A DNA stretch of 62,858 bases from Bacillus sp. MRMR6 (GCF_001940785.1 NZ_MSLS01000004.1:210664-273521), one strand, 5' to 3'. Shown: positions 35,463-44,387, counted from the stretch's first letter. Notes: generated by a model from the sequence alone, not told the origin. Made by a program: numbers and translations.

Positions 35463-36038
35463 ATGAAAAAAGGACTAATTGCTGTTGGGATTGCCGTAGG
35501 AGTGCTCGTGCTTTTCGGTATGATGCTTATGTCTAGCTATAATAATTTTGTCACCTTGGAAGAAAATGTGGACCAATCCTATGCGCAAATCGAAAATCAA
35601 CTGCAGAGAAGACTGGATCTTATACCAAACCTTGTTAATACGGTAAAAGGCTATGCTGCTCATGAGCAGGAAGTAATTGCATCCATCTCTGATGCTCGTG
35701 CCAGATTGGCAGGGGCGAGAACTCCAGAGGAAGAAGCAACTGCCAATGCAGAGTTGTCAGGTGCACTAAGCCGGTTATTAGTGGTAGTTGAAAATTATCC
35801 GGACCTTAAAGCGGATCGCCAATTCACTCAATTAATGGACGAATTAGCCGGAACCGAAAATAGAATATCTGTCGCTAGACAGGATTACAATGACCAAGTA
35901 GGCACTTATAATAAGTCAATTAAAAGATTTCCTGGCGCGATTATTGCAGGAATTACAGGCTTTGATGCAAAAGAGTATTTTAATGCCGATCCACGTGCAG
36001 CTGAAGCTCCAGAGGTTAATTTCGGAGGCAATGACTAA
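35463..36038 (+). CDS. LemA-family protein
   Basis: 191 aa. One N-terminal membrane helix, then a coiled helical domain with the LemA marks NFVTLEENVDQSYAQIENQL, RRLDLIPNLVNTVKGYAAHE and ENYPDLKADRQFTQLMDELA with TENRISVARQDYN. LemA proteins are membrane-anchored with an outward N-terminus and are usually found next to TPM-domain proteins, as here. Molecular role unknown. RBS AAAAGGAGGGG; stop and next start overlap (TAATG). Confidence 0.93.
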   Translation: MKKGLIAVGIAVGVLVLFGMMLMSSYNNFVTLEENVDQSYAQIENQLQRRLDLIPNLVNTVKGYAAHEQEVIASISDARARLAGARTPEEEATANAELSGALSRLLVVVENYPDLKADRQFTQLMDELAGTENRISVARQDYNDQVGTYNKSIKRFPGAIIAGITGFDAKEYFNADPRAAEAPEVNFGGND

Positions 36039-36781
36039 TGCCAGCCATTAGGATTTCCATTTTTGTTTTGTTGCTTTTCATTTTTACAGGAACTATTTTT
36101 GCTGAGGAAATCCGGGTTCCTGCACCAGTTGGAGACATTTACATCCAAGACTTTGCCAATATTTTGACCGAACCCGAAAGAGCAGAGTTAAGACAAATTG
36201 GCAGAACTCTTGAGGACCAGACAACTGCACAAGTGGCCGTGCTAACGGTAGAAACCATTGGTGAACAAACCATCGAGCAATTTGCAAATCAAGCTTTTCG
36301 CCAATACGGAATTGGCGGTGAAGCAGAAAACAATGGAGTGCTCCTTGTCGTATCCACAAATGATCGTTATATAAAGATTGAAGTTGGTTATGGTTTAGAA
36401 GGCAGGATACCTGATGGTAAAGCGGGCCGAATACTAGACGAATATGCCATTCCCTATCTACAATCTGAACAGCCTAATCAAGCGATCATAGAAACCTACA
36501 AAGCACTAGTAAATGAGGTTCTTGCTGAATACAGTTTAGAAGGATTACAATCAGGCGAAGCAGTACCTCAGCCTCCTGTAAATGAAGGAATAGGAATTCC
36601 ATCATGGTTACTGATTATCATCGTTGTCGTTGTACTATTTCTAGACTTCAAGTTCTTTGGAGGTACACTTACCTACCTCCTTCTTTCCATGTTGTCCCGC
36701 GGTCGAGGTGGAGGAGGAGGCGGTCCGAGAGGCGGTGGAGGAGGTTCTTCAGGCGGCGGGGGAGCGAGTCGTGGCTGGTAA
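36038..36781 (+). CDS. TPM-domain (YgcG-family) membrane protein
   Basis: 247 aa. Signal peptide about 1-22 (cleavage near IFAEE), TPM domain about 28-155 (VGDIYIQDFANILTEPERAE, GVLLVVSTNDRYIKIEVGYG, IPDGKAGRILDEY), one membrane helix near 190-210, and a glycine-rich tail ending SSGGGGASRGW typical of YgcG. TPM domains have been described as phosphatase-like or photosystem assembly related; function here is unknown. Translation is coupled to lemA by a one-base overlap. Confidence 0.9.
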   Translation: MPAIRISIFVLLLFIFTGTIFAEEIRVPAPVGDIYIQDFANILTEPERAELRQIGRTLEDQTTAQVAVLTVETIGEQTIEQFANQAFRQYGIGGEAENNGVLLVVSTNDRYIKIEVGYGLEGRIPDGKAGRILDEYAIPYLQSEQPNQAIIETYKALVNEVLAEYSLEGLQSGEAVPQPPVNEGIGIPSWLLIIIVVVVLFLDFKFFGGTLTYLLLSMLSRGRGGGGGGPRGGGGGSSGGGGASRGW

Positions 36782-36799
36782 AAGAACTTTACTTTAAAA

Positions 36800-36837
36800 A
36801 ACAGCCTTAATCCTATATAACAGGATTGGGGCTTTTT
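36800..36837 (+). terminator. Rho-independent terminator
   Basis: AGCC..AATCCT paired with AGGATT..GGCT, followed by TTTT. Confidence 0.8.
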
Positions 36838-36904
36838 GGAGTTCTCTTTATGTACTCCATTCTAATTAACAGTTAAAATAAGATTAAAAAAGGCTGTGAT
36901 GGTT

Positions 36905-37660
36905 ATGTGTTTGGTTCTGTTTGCCTATCATGTTCATCCTGAATACAAACTAATGGTTGCTGCAAATCGGGATGAATTTTATCAGCGGCCAACCGCTTCT
37001 GCTCACTATTGGGAGGAGAGTCCTGAAATTCTTGCGGGGCGAGATTTAGAAAAAATGGGCACATGGATGGGAGTGACGAGAACCGGCCGTTTTGCCGCTC
37101 TGACCAATTATAGAGACCCAAATGAATTGACTGACGGAAAACGTTCACGTGGAGAAGTAGTCGCAAATGCCCTAACATATAAGGGCGAAATAAAGGAATA
37201 TATGAAAAGACTAGAAAAGAATCCTTTACTGTATCCTGGTTATAATTTACTAGCAGGAGATATGGATTCCCTTTATTACTATTCAAATGTTGGCCATGAA
37301 TTGCAGAAGGTTGAGCCGGGGATACATGGTGTCAGCAATCATCTGTTAAATACAGAGTGGCCGAAGGTGCAGATTGGTAAGGAAGGCATGTCCGCTATTC
37401 TAAAAGAGAGCCAATATGATCTAACAGAAAAGCTGTTTACTCTATTACAAAACGCCGACCCGGCTCCTGATGAAAGTCTTCCAAAAACGGGGGTTTCGTT
37501 AGATTTGGAGAGAATGCTTTCCCCACTTTTTATCAAAAGTGAGGGCTATGGAACAAGGAGTTCGACGGTTCTACTCATGTCGGATCGCGAGTTTCAATAC
37601 ATAGAACGTGTCATTACAAACGATAGCGTAACTGAACAGAAGTTTACGATTCCTATTTAA
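36905..37660 (+). CDS. NRDE-family (TANGO2-like) protein
   Basis: 251 aa. The mature start MCLVLFAYHVHPEYKLMVAA followed by NRDEFYQRPT defines the family; Cys2 is the conserved residue placed like an N-terminal nucleophile. ILAGRDLEKMGTWMGVTRTG and GIHGVSNHLLNTEWPKV also match. ATG 36905 is chosen so that Cys is the second residue. TANGO2 homologues have been linked to heme or lipid handling in eukaryotes; the bacterial role is unclear. Flanked by its own terminators. Confidence 0.88.
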   Translation: MCLVLFAYHVHPEYKLMVAANRDEFYQRPTASAHYWEESPEILAGRDLEKMGTWMGVTRTGRFAALTNYRDPNELTDGKRSRGEVVANALTYKGEIKEYMKRLEKNPLLYPGYNLLAGDMDSLYYYSNVGHELQKVEPGIHGVSNHLLNTEWPKVQIGKEGMSAILKESQYDLTEKLFTLLQNADPAPDESLPKTGVSLDLERMLSPLFIKSEGYGTRSSTVLLMSDREFQYIERVITNDSVTEQKFTIPI

Positions 37661-37701
37661 AAAGAAATGTCCTTCATTAAAGTGAAGGACATTTCTTTTT
37701 A
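37659..37701 (+). terminator. Rho-independent terminator
   Basis: AAAGAAATGTCCTTCA, 6-base loop, TGAAGGACATTTCTTT then TT; perfect 16-bp stem. Confidence 0.9.
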
Positions 37702-37720
37702 AATATAGTCGAAGGAGACG

Positions 37721-37737
37721 AATCAAACGTTTGATTA
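37721..37737. promoter_or_regulatory. AATCAAACGTTTGATTA palindrome
   Basis: Perfect palindrome with the core TCAAACGTTTGA also seen near 57081, 57244 and 57276. It overlaps the stop codon of the small gene that follows on the minus strand. Confidence 0.4.
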
Positions 37738-37902
37738 GTCACCTTTAGTGTCGCTGGCTGCCTTTTCGCCGTCTGCTCTTTTCACGCCTTTACTAACATA
37801 GGGCTTTGCACTTTTCGCTTTGTTGGCGCTTTTCTGCCACCTGTTCCAGCCTTTCTTACCTGTTCCCTGTCCGGTTCCACCTTTTCCCTTGGCTTTACTC
37901 AT
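37735..37902 (-). CDS. Small basic protein (DUF3934-like)
   Basis: 55 aa: begins MSKAKGKGGTGQGTGKKGWN and continues RWQKSANKAKSAKPYVSKGV. The GKGGTG-x-GTGKKGWxRWQ pattern is, as far as I remember, a conserved short Bacillus protein family of unknown function. Strongly basic and glycine-rich, so RNA or spore association is possible but unproven. RBS GGAGTGG precedes ATG 37902. It is too short for simple ORF callers. Confidence 0.72.
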   Translation of the reverse strand: MSKAKGKGGTGQGTGKKGWNRWQKSANKAKSAKPYVSKGVKRADGEKAASDTKGD

Positions 37903-37984
37903 CGTACCACTCCATTATCATTATACAAACCTTATTATTCGTAGTTAAGTCTACCACACAATTAGGTTTTGTCATCCCGCAGCC

Positions 37985-38227
37985 TTAATGCAGTCCGTTA
38001 TCGAAAAAACCTAATGCGTATTTGATTGCTTCTTCCACTTCGGTTGTTTCATACCCTTCCATATCTTCATTAGAAATTTCTAACTTTGTACCTGATAAGG
38101 AGTAGCCGCTATCGAGATTAATATCAAGCATGACATCAAATCCATTTGTTGTGTTTGAAATCTTAATAATGTCATAATCACGGATAGCGGTACCAGTTTC
38201 GTATTCAATAGGCTCTAACTCTGACAT
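37985..38227 (-). CDS. Small acidic hypothetical protein
   Basis: 80 aa, MSELEPIEYETGTAIRDYDI onward, rich in Asp/Glu, no signal or membrane helix. ATG 38227 is set by TGGAGGTCG upstream; the longer open frame has no RBS. I do not recognise the family. It may form a two-gene unit with the small gene just upstream on the same strand (38247-38378). Confidence 0.65.
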   Translation of the reverse strand: MSELEPIEYETGTAIRDYDIIKISNTTNGFDVMLDINLDSGYSLSGTKLEISNEDMEGYETTEVEEAIKYALGFFDNGLH

Positions 38228-38246
38228 AAAACGACCTCCAATGTAT

Positions 38247-38378
38247 TTATTTTCTTTTATTAAAATCGGAAATGTTTGATTTACCCTCTGTAATGACGCG
38301 GTCGATATCGAGATAGGGTTTACCGCGGACTGCATCATTTGAAACGATATGAACGGAATCTTTTTTACTGTTGTTCAT
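38247..38378 (-). CDS. Small hypothetical protein, 43 aa
   Basis: Begins MNNSKKDSVHIVSNDAVRGK and continues PYLDIDRVITEGKSNISDFN, ending in RKs. RBS AGGTTAAAAAAT is moderate. Its stop is 19 bases before the next gene's start, and coding-like composition suggests a real small gene; family not recognised. Confidence 0.5.
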   Translation of the reverse strand: MNNSKKDSVHIVSNDAVRGKPYLDIDRVITEGKSNISDFNKRK

Positions 38379-38523
38379 AAGTATTTTTTAACCTCCGATT
38401 CTTCAAACTGTCATAGGTAGTTTGTACAATTTTTAGAGATGAATTCATATGTTTTTGATGTAGAAAGAGGAATCTTGCTATATTTTGATTTTTTCATGAT
38501 ATTGGTGATTTTTTGCTGATATT

Positions 38524-38571
38524 TTAAAAAAGCTAACTTCAAAAGATCAAATCAACCGTTTGAGGTTAGCA
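38524..38571 (-). terminator. Rho-independent terminator of the SDR gene
   Basis: On the minus strand, GCTAACCTCAAA...TTTGAAGTTAGC followed by TTTTTTA; one mismatch in a 12-bp stem. Confidence 0.8.
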
Positions 38572-38581
38572 CCTTTTTGCC

Positions 38582-39499
38582 CTATGAAGACGTCACTTGT
38601 CCGCCGTTTACATGAAGGGTTTGCCCCGTCATGAAACGTGAATCATCGGAAGCGAGATAGACATAAGCAGGGGCGAGTTCAAACGGCTGACCTTGCCGCT
38701 TCATCGGGTTGCCTGCAAGCGGGACTTGGTCAGCGGAAAAGCTTGATGGAATTAGTGGAGTCCAAACCCGTCCCGGTGCTACGGCATTTACCCGAATCCC
38801 TTTATCAACTAAATTATTGGCCAAGGCACGTGTGAAACCAACATTGGCTGCTTTTGTTGCAGTATAGTCAATCAATTGATCATTCCCATCATAGGCAACA
38901 ACAGATGCTGTATTAATAATTGAACTTCCAGCTTTTAAGTATTTAAGGGCGGCACGGGTTGTATAGAAATGAGAGTAAATATTTACTTTAAAGGTATCAT
39001 CAAATTGTTCGTCGGTAATATCCAGCAGGCTTAGTTGCTGAAACTGAATTCCTACATGATTACAAAGAATATCAAGCTTTCCAAAAGTTTGAACGGTTTT
39101 TTCAACAATATCAATACATTGTTGTTTTTTTCGTAAGTCCCCAGGCAAAAGTAGACAACGTTGTCCCAGTTCTTCTATCCGTGACTTCGTTCGTTCGGCA
39201 TCCTCGTGCTCATCTAAATAGGAAATCGCAACGTCAGCGCCTTCCTTGGAAAAAGCAATCGCAGCCGCTGCTCCGATACCACTGTCACCGCCAGTAATTA
39301 AAGCAACTTTCCCTGCCAGTTTTCCACTGCCTTTGTAGTTTGGATTTTCTATGATTGGCCTTGGCACCATTAATTTTTCAACACCAGGCTGGCGGAGCTG
39401 TCGCTGCTCTGGCACGGTAAGCGGAATATCTTCATACCGGGTTATTTTTCCATAATGGGGATAAAGGGGATAATCTTGATTTTTATCATCTTGTGGCAT
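38582..39499 (-). CDS. SDR-family oxidoreductase (YhdF/glucose-dehydrogenase-like)
   Basis: 305 aa. A proline-rich N-terminal extension of about 45 residues ([26 protein letters not shown]) precedes the Rossmann fold: TGGDSGIG, catalytic YTATKAAN, and [18 protein letters not shown]. The extension is typical of the YhdF/YhxC/YhxD group, often stress-induced and NADP-dependent. The usual NNAG reads NHVG here, a small deviation in the structural motif. ATG 39499 follows TTTTAGGAGGGTC. Substrate unknown. Confidence 0.87.
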   Translation of the reverse strand: MPQDDKNQDYPLYPHYGKITRYEDIPLTVPEQRQLRQPGVEKLMVPRPIIENPNYKGSGKLAGKVALITGGDSGIGAAAAIAFSKEGADVAISYLDEHEDAERTKSRIEELGQRCLLLPGDLRKKQQCIDIVEKTVQTFGKLDILCNHVGIQFQQLSLLDITDEQFDDTFKVNIYSHFYTTRAALKYLKAGSSIINTASVVAYDGNDQLIDYTATKAANVGFTRALANNLVDKGIRVNAVAPGRVWTPLIPSSFSADQVPLAGNPMKRQGQPFELAPAYVYLASDDSRFMTGQTLHVNGGQVTSS

Positions 39500-39653
39500 C
39501 GTGACCCTCCTAAAAACCATTTTGGGATTACTTTATGTTATATGGGCAGGAATCGTGCTTATCCGCTAAAAAACCTCTTATCGGTACGGGCTCGAAACGG
39601 CAGCTGCAGGAATAAAGTGAAGGATATACAAAGAGCTCTAGGGAGGTTATTTC

Positions 39654-39827
39654 GTGCAGTATTATCAATTCAGCCGTGAAGTACAGCTGTTGTTAGTTGA
39701 TCAATCAGATGAAGAAGTGGAGTTACAATATAATTTTAATAAAACTCCTTTGAAAATGCCCCTTATTGGACCAAGGCCCCCATACTACTGCAATCCAAGA
39801 TACGAACAGTACTATCCGGTTATATAG
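39654..39827 (+). CDS. Small hypothetical protein, 57 aa
   Basis: GTG start behind TAGGGAGGTTATTTC gives MQYYQFSREVQLLLVDQSDE, later PLKMPLIGPRPPYYCNPRYE and a YYPVI end. Rich in Tyr and Pro at the C-terminus, a style seen in small spore or coat-associated Bacillus proteins; this is a loose guess. A terminator follows directly, supporting a real transcription unit. Confidence 0.6.
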   Translation: MQYYQFSREVQLLLVDQSDEEVELQYNFNKTPLKMPLIGPRPPYYCNPRYEQYYPVI

Positions 39828-39837
39828 TTTTATAGTA

Positions 39838-39861
39838 GGAAGGTAATCCCTTCCTTTTTTG
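39838..39861 (+). terminator. Rho-independent terminator
   Basis: GGAAGG, loop, CCTTCC then TTTTTT, 10 bases after the small gene. Confidence 0.85.
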
Positions 39862-39866
39862 TTTTA

Positions 39867-40060
39867 TCCCGTATTAACGGGCACGGCTGGAAGTTTCACT
39901 TATCCTGCATTAACGGGCAGTAAGACCCTCCACCTTAGGGTTATGAGTGAAAACAAGGAATCCTAGGTGGAGGATAACTGCCCGTAAAAGCTCGGGTAAG
40001 TTCAACTAACCATCAGGGGGGTGGAAAAAAATCCCCCTCTGCTGGAAGTTTCACTTTATA
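39867..40060. repeat. Composite dispersed-repeat-like element
   Basis: GCTGGAAGTTTCACTT occurs at 39886-39901 and again at 40041-40056. ATTAACGGGCA occurs at 39874-39884 and near 39909-39919, with its complement TGCCCGT near 39979. Hairpins CCTCCACCT/AGGTGGAGG and CAGGGGG/CCCCCTCTG lie inside. It fills the gap before the hydroxyacid dehydrogenase, so the promoter must lie in or just after it. Confidence 0.6.
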
Positions 40061-40095
40061 ATAATGATAAAAAAGATATCAGGGGATGAAGAGTA

Positions 40096-41088
40096 ATGAA
40101 GCCGAAGATTTACATCACAAGGAAGCTGCCAGATGAAATTGTGGCGATGTTAGAGGAATATTGCCGGGTCACTATGTGGCAGGAAGAGGGTCAACCTGTC
40201 CCATACGAAATTCTCGAACGAGAAATTGAATCGGTGGATGCACTATTCTGTTTATTAACAGACAGAATAGATGCCAAGTTAATCGATAAGGCAAAAATAC
40301 TTAAAGTAATTAGCACAATGGCAGTAGGGTATAACCATATTGATATACAGGCAGCAACAGATCAAAAGATTATCGTTACCAATACACCGGGGGTCCTTAC
40401 AGAAACGACAGCTGACTTAACCTTTGCGCTTTTGATGGCAGCGTCAAGAAGGCTGGTAGAAGCTTCTGATTTTCTTAGAAAAGGACAATGGAAAACGTGG
40501 TCACCGATGCAATTATCGGGGCAGGATATCTTTGGTGCTACCCTTGGCATCATCGGGTTTGGTAATATTGGACAAGCTGTTGCGAGAAGGGCAAATGGTT
40601 TTAACATGAATGTTATCTATTATAATCGGAGCCGAAAGGAAGAGGCGGAAAAAGAGCTAGGGGCCACATATAAAGATCTGGAAACTTTGCTAACAGAATC
40701 TGACTTTGTTTGTTTACTAACACCCTTTACAAAAGAGACAAAACATTTAATTGATAGGAATGAAATAGCACTAATGAAGAAGACGGCCATATTAATTAAT
40801 ACCTCACGTGGAGAAGTCGTCAATGAAGAGGCTTTATTTGATGCCTTAAAAAATGAACAGATTTGGGCCGCAGGCTTGGATGTTTTTCAACAAGAACCGG
40901 TGCCTCTTCAACACCCGTTGTTAACACTCCCTAACGTCGTCACATTACCGCATATAGGAAGTGCTAGTGTGAAAACGAGGCTGGCGATGGCTAGACTAGC
41001 AGCCCAACAGCTAATTGAGGGACTTCAAGGGGCGATGCCAGAAAATACAGTTAACCCAATGGCTTACAAAAAAGAGAGCGATCATTAA
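40096..41088 (+). CDS. D-2-hydroxyacid dehydrogenase (glyoxylate/hydroxypyruvate reductase type)
   Basis: 330 aa. Catalytic domain KVISTMAVGYNHIDIQAATD, NAD(P)-binding GFGNIGQAVARR, substrate-site segment NTSRGEVVNEEALFDAL with the conserved Arg, then Glu (QEPVP) and the catalytic His in LPHIGSAS. Closest in style to GyaR/YvcT. Reduces glyoxylate or hydroxypyruvate, or oxidises D-glycerate. RBS CAGGGGATGAAG. Monocistronic. Confidence 0.9.
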   Translation: MKPKIYITRKLPDEIVAMLEEYCRVTMWQEEGQPVPYEILEREIESVDALFCLLTDRIDAKLIDKAKILKVISTMAVGYNHIDIQAATDQKIIVTNTPGVLTETTADLTFALLMAASRRLVEASDFLRKGQWKTWSPMQLSGQDIFGATLGIIGFGNIGQAVARRANGFNMNVIYYNRSRKEEAEKELGATYKDLETLLTESDFVCLLTPFTKETKHLIDRNEIALMKKTAILINTSRGEVVNEEALFDALKNEQIWAAGLDVFQQEPVPLQHPLLTLPNVVTLPHIGSASVKTRLAMARLAAQQLIEGLQGAMPENTVNPMAYKKESDH

Positions 41089-41219
41089 CTACCGGGTTGA
41101 GTTTCCAATCGCAAAACCCCAATATGTAATCGAAAATAATTATTCAAATGTAGGTGATTTCCATCAACTTCAACTTTACTCAGCCAATTTTGTGTAGATT
41201 ACGAAAAATAAATTGAAAC

Positions 41220-41253
41220 AGAAACAAGCAATCCACATGGATTGCTTGTTTCT
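41220..41253. terminator. Bidirectional terminator between convergent genes
   Basis: AGAAACAAGCAATCC, loop ACAT, GGATTGCTTGTTTCT: perfect 15-bp stem. The T-run is poor. Confidence 0.7.
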
Positions 41254-41257
41254 ATCA

Positions 41258-41767
41258 TTATTTAATGGATCCAAGATGTTCCTCTAAACGATCCCATGTT
41301 TCATTTATTCCCTGTTCCATACCCATATCTAAGACCGTTTTGAGTGCTTCTTGAGAAGCGTATACGGCGCGATTAATAAGCTTTGTCTTTCCGTCATTTT
41401 CTTCAAAAGATAAAGTGATGTAAGTTGAAGGCATCCCGTCAGCTTCATTTCCATCAGCATCGGAAAAATAATCAATATAAGCTATCTTTTCATCTTGAAT
41501 GATTTCTTTATAAAGCCCTTTTCCCCAAGATTCGAATCCAAAAAAATCTCCTAGGTTCTCATCAACACACTTCATACAATAATGCCAGATGCCATCTATT
41601 CTAAAGTCAACGTTACATACAGTAAGAATCCAACCACGAGGTCCCCACCACTGTTTAAGATGTTCTGGATGCGAGAATGCACTAAATACTAGCTCCTTAG
41701 GTGCATCAAACACACGCTCAAGAACAAGTACGTTACCCTCTACCTTTGAAATCGTTTTTGTTGTCAT
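41258..41767 (-). CDS. SRPBCC/AHSA1-family protein
   Basis: 169 aa. Activator-of-Hsp90-like START fold: LVLERVFDAPKELVFSAFSH, PEHLKQWWGPRGW and a C-terminal GMEQGINETWDRLEEHL. Proteins of this type next to an ArsR regulator are common in Bacilli; the biochemical role is unknown. RBS TGGAGGAATT before ATG 41767. Likely in one unit with the ArsR gene 152 bases upstream. Confidence 0.87.
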   Translation of the reverse strand: MTTKTISKVEGNVLVLERVFDAPKELVFSAFSHPEHLKQWWGPRGWILTVCNVDFRIDGIWHYCMKCVDENLGDFFGFESWGKGLYKEIIQDEKIAYIDYFSDADGNEADGMPSTYITLSFEENDGKTKLINRAVYASQEALKTVLDMGMEQGINETWDRLEEHLGSIK

Positions 41768-41919
41768 ATAAATTCCTCCATAATTAAATTTTAAAGTAAT
41801 TTCTGTGGATTCCTCTAGATGAAAAAACGGCTCATTGTATTTTTATTCTACTGTTGATAAACTAGCTGACTCTCCTCGATTCCGCCTTTCCTTTAACTTA
41901 CTTCAAATAAAGGTAAAAG

Positions 41920-42264
41920 CTATTTGGATTCCTTGTCGTCAGATTCCACTTCCTTTCCCTGCAATTTTTGGAGATAGTTTTCGAGTCTGTCATTCCTCTC
42001 ATCCCAGATGTTGCGATAAGACTCAATCCAGGTGTTAAGTTCTTGGAACGTTTCTGGTCGAAGTTTGTAAATTCTACGGTTAGTAACTGCCTCCACCTCT
42101 ACGGTACCAGCTTCGCTTAGAACTTTGAGATGTTTCGAAGCTTGAGGTTGATTGAAACCTAGTCGTTCAGTAATTTCCCCCACAGAGAGAGGCCCCTCAC
42201 GCAAGAGTTCAACAATGAGCAGCCGTTTAGGTTCGGCTAAAACACTAATTGTTTTCATATTCAT
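41920..42264 (-). CDS. ArsR-family regulator
   Basis: 114 aa. Winged helix-turn-helix: ISVLAEPKRLLIVELLREGP, LSVGEITERLGFNQPQASKH and LKVLSEAGTVEVEAVTNRRI. No cysteine-based metal site is visible, so it belongs to the non-metal ArsR/SmtB branch found with AHSA1 proteins. ATG 42264 or 42258 may be the start. A GGAATATTCC palindrome lies 15-24 bases upstream. Confidence 0.88.
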   Translation of the reverse strand: MNMKTISVLAEPKRLLIVELLREGPLSVGEITERLGFNQPQASKHLKVLSEAGTVEVEAVTNRRIYKLRPETFQELNTWIESYRNIWDERNDRLENYLQKLQGKEVESDDKESK

Positions 42265-42278
42265 AATATACCCTATAA

Positions 42279-42288
42279 GGAATATTCC
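42279..42288 (-). promoter_or_regulatory. GGAATATTCC palindrome, possible ArsR operator
   Basis: Perfect 10-base palindrome just upstream of the regulator start. Short, so weak evidence on its own. Confidence 0.3.
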
Positions 42289-42344
42289 CGTCGATGCATA
42301 TTGGTGCGATGTTTACTTTTATTTCCAAAAGACCTTTCTTTTTG

Positions 42345-42432
42345 AAAAAATAACCTACTTCTCTAATGAAGTAGGTTAGATCAATAAAGAATGAGTGCCA
42401 ACTCACATACAGTTTGGCACCCATTTTTATTT
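42345..42432. terminator. Two hairpins between the ArsR and chitinase genes
   Basis: AACCTACTTC/GAAGTAGGTT (42352-42377), with a T-run only on the minus strand, and GTGCCAA/TTGGCAC (42395-42420), followed on the plus strand by TTTTTATTT. They would block read-through in either direction. The rest of 42433-42577 is the chitinase promoter region. Confidence 0.55.
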
Positions 42433-42577
42433 AAATTTTTAATAGTTCGTAATGGTAATGGAACCCGTTATTCATTAACTCTTCTACTATTTTCCTGTAT
42501 AACCGAAGATTCTATTATATTACAATTAAGTTACAGATAGATTGTAATTTTAATACGGGGAAGGTAGGAAACCAGAG

Positions 42578-44383
42578 ATGTGGAGGAAAAATCAAGGACT
42601 GAGAATGAGCAAGCTTAGTACATTATTGGTCGTTTTGCTGCTGTTCCTTAGCACGTTTACAAACGTTGCTGAAGCGGCGAAACCGGATAAAATTGCACCA
42701 ACAGCACCATCCAATCTGCGAGCTGCAGATATAACAGATTCGATAGTATCATTAGCTTGGAATAGCTCGGCAGATAATGTAGGGGTTACCGGTTATGAAG
42801 TTTACCAGGATAATAGATTAATAGGAAATGTATCCTCGACCACATATTCAGTAAAAAATCTAAATTTTAATACGTCATATAGCTTTTTTGTGAAAGCTCG
42901 TGATGCCAAGGGGAATATATCTACATCTAGTAACACGATCAAAGTGGTAACAGCCTCAAAGAATGTGGTAGATTTACCGCCGCAGGTTAGTGAAATTCAG
43001 TTGTCGCCTATTGCGGCCGATGGCAAGACGATTAGTGGTACCGTGGGTTTATCTGTTACTGCCAGCGATGACATAGGAATAAGCAAGGTAGAATTTTATA
43101 GCAGCAACGGGGGCTATTTAATTCGGACGTTAACATCCGCCCCATACACTGTGAATTGGGCAACGGATCCTTGGGTCCCTGATGGTGAACAGGTTCTGAA
43201 AGTAGTCGTCTACGATCTTGCAAACCAAAAGACGGAAGTGACGAAGACAGTAATCGTAAAAAACACAGCAACTCCTCTTCCAATTGATTTTAAAAGAGTT
43301 GGTTACTTCACCGGTTGGTCTACCTATTTAAATTTTCAGGTCTACAATATCGATGCAAGTAAGCTTACCCATTTGAACTATGCTTTTGCAAACATATCTG
43401 CAGATGGAAAGATTACAGTGGGAGATTCATGGGCTGATATTGAAAAACCCTTTCCCGGCGATACTGCTGAGCAGCCATATAAGGGGAACTTCTATCAGTT
43501 AACGAAGCTTAAACAGCAATACCCGCATTTAAAAACGTTAATTTCTGTAGGTGGGTGGACTTGGTCAGAAAGGTTTTCAGATGTTGCACTTACGGAGCAA
43601 TCACGAACCATCTTTGCTGAAAGCAGTCTTGAATTTATTTTAAAATATGGCTTTGATGGCATCGATCTAGATTGGGAATACCCTGTAGCAGGGGGAGAAG
43701 CTGACAATATCAACCGTCCAGAGGACAAGCAGAACTTTACTCTTTTATTAAAGAAAATGAGAGAAGTCCTGGATGCCCAAAGTGCAAAAGATGGGAAAAC
43801 CTATTTACTTACTATTGCTGCAGGTGCTAGTAAAGGCTACGCGGCGAATACTGAACTAAATTTACTTCACCAGTATGTAGATTATATTCAACTAATGACC
43901 TATGATATCCATGGATCTTGGGATACGATCACTGGTATGAATTCTCCGCTTTATCGAGATCCTGAGTCAAGGTTTTATGGGGAGTGGAGTGTTCAGGATG
44001 CGGTTCAAACAATTATCAGCAATGGAGTTCCATCAAACAAACTCATTATGGGAATACCTTTTTACGGAAGGGTCTATAATCAAGTAACCAATTCAAATAA
44101 TGGATTATACCAGCCGTTTTCGGGTGGGGGTTCCTCCATTAGTTATGCCAGTCTAGAAGCGAACTATATAAACAGAAACGGGTTTATTCATTTTTGGGAA
44201 CCAGATTCAAAAGTGCCTTGGTTGTTTAATGGTTCACAGTTTATCAGTTATGATGATACAGAATCGGTAGGTTATAAAACCTCCTATATTAAATTAAAGG
44301 GCTTGGGTGGAGCAATGATGTGGGAACTGAGCCAAGACCCTAATAAAGTCCTATTAACTAAGGTTTATAATGATTTAAAATAG
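42578..44383 (+). CDS. Secreted GH18 chitinase with FnIII and Ig-like domains
   Basis: 601 aa. Signal peptide about 1-33 (KLSTLLVVLLLFLSTFTNVA, cleavage near AEA). Fibronectin type III about 41-131 (APTAPSNLRAADITDSIVSL), Ig-like domain about 138-228 (ASDDIGISKVEFYSSNGG), then the GH18 barrel from about 240 (VGYFTGWSTYLNFQVYNID) with DGIDLDWE at 360-367; Glu367 is the catalytic acid. Degrades chitin or chito-oligomers outside the cell. ATG 42578 has AAGGTAGG upstream; an ATG at 42605 is also in frame before the signal peptide. Confidence 0.94.
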   Translation: MWRKNQGLRMSKLSTLLVVLLLFLSTFTNVAEAAKPDKIAPTAPSNLRAADITDSIVSLAWNSSADNVGVTGYEVYQDNRLIGNVSSTTYSVKNLNFNTSYSFFVKARDAKGNISTSSNTIKVVTASKNVVDLPPQVSEIQLSPIAADGKTISGTVGLSVTASDDIGISKVEFYSSNGGYLIRTLTSAPYTVNWATDPWVPDGEQVLKVVVYDLANQKTEVTKTVIVKNTATPLPIDFKRVGYFTGWSTYLNFQVYNIDASKLTHLNYAFANISADGKITVGDSWADIEKPFPGDTAEQPYKGNFYQLTKLKQQYPHLKTLISVGGWTWSERFSDVALTEQSRTIFAESSLEFILKYGFDGIDLDWEYPVAGGEADNINRPEDKQNFTLLLKKMREVLDAQSAKDGKTYLLTIAAGASKGYAANTELNLLHQYVDYIQLMTYDIHGSWDTITGMNSPLYRDPESRFYGEWSVQDAVQTIISNGVPSNKLIMGIPFYGRVYNQVTNSNNGLYQPFSGGGSSISYASLEANYINRNGFIHFWEPDSKVPWLFNGSQFISYDDTESVGYKTSYIKLKGLGGAMMWELSQDPNKVLLTKVYNDLK

Positions 44384-44387
44384 TAGT

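Noticed and set aside
41089..41257. Possible small gene between the hydroxyacid dehydrogenase and the AHSA1 gene
   Set aside because: The open frame there is an overlap of the dehydrogenase 3' end in another frame without an RBS.
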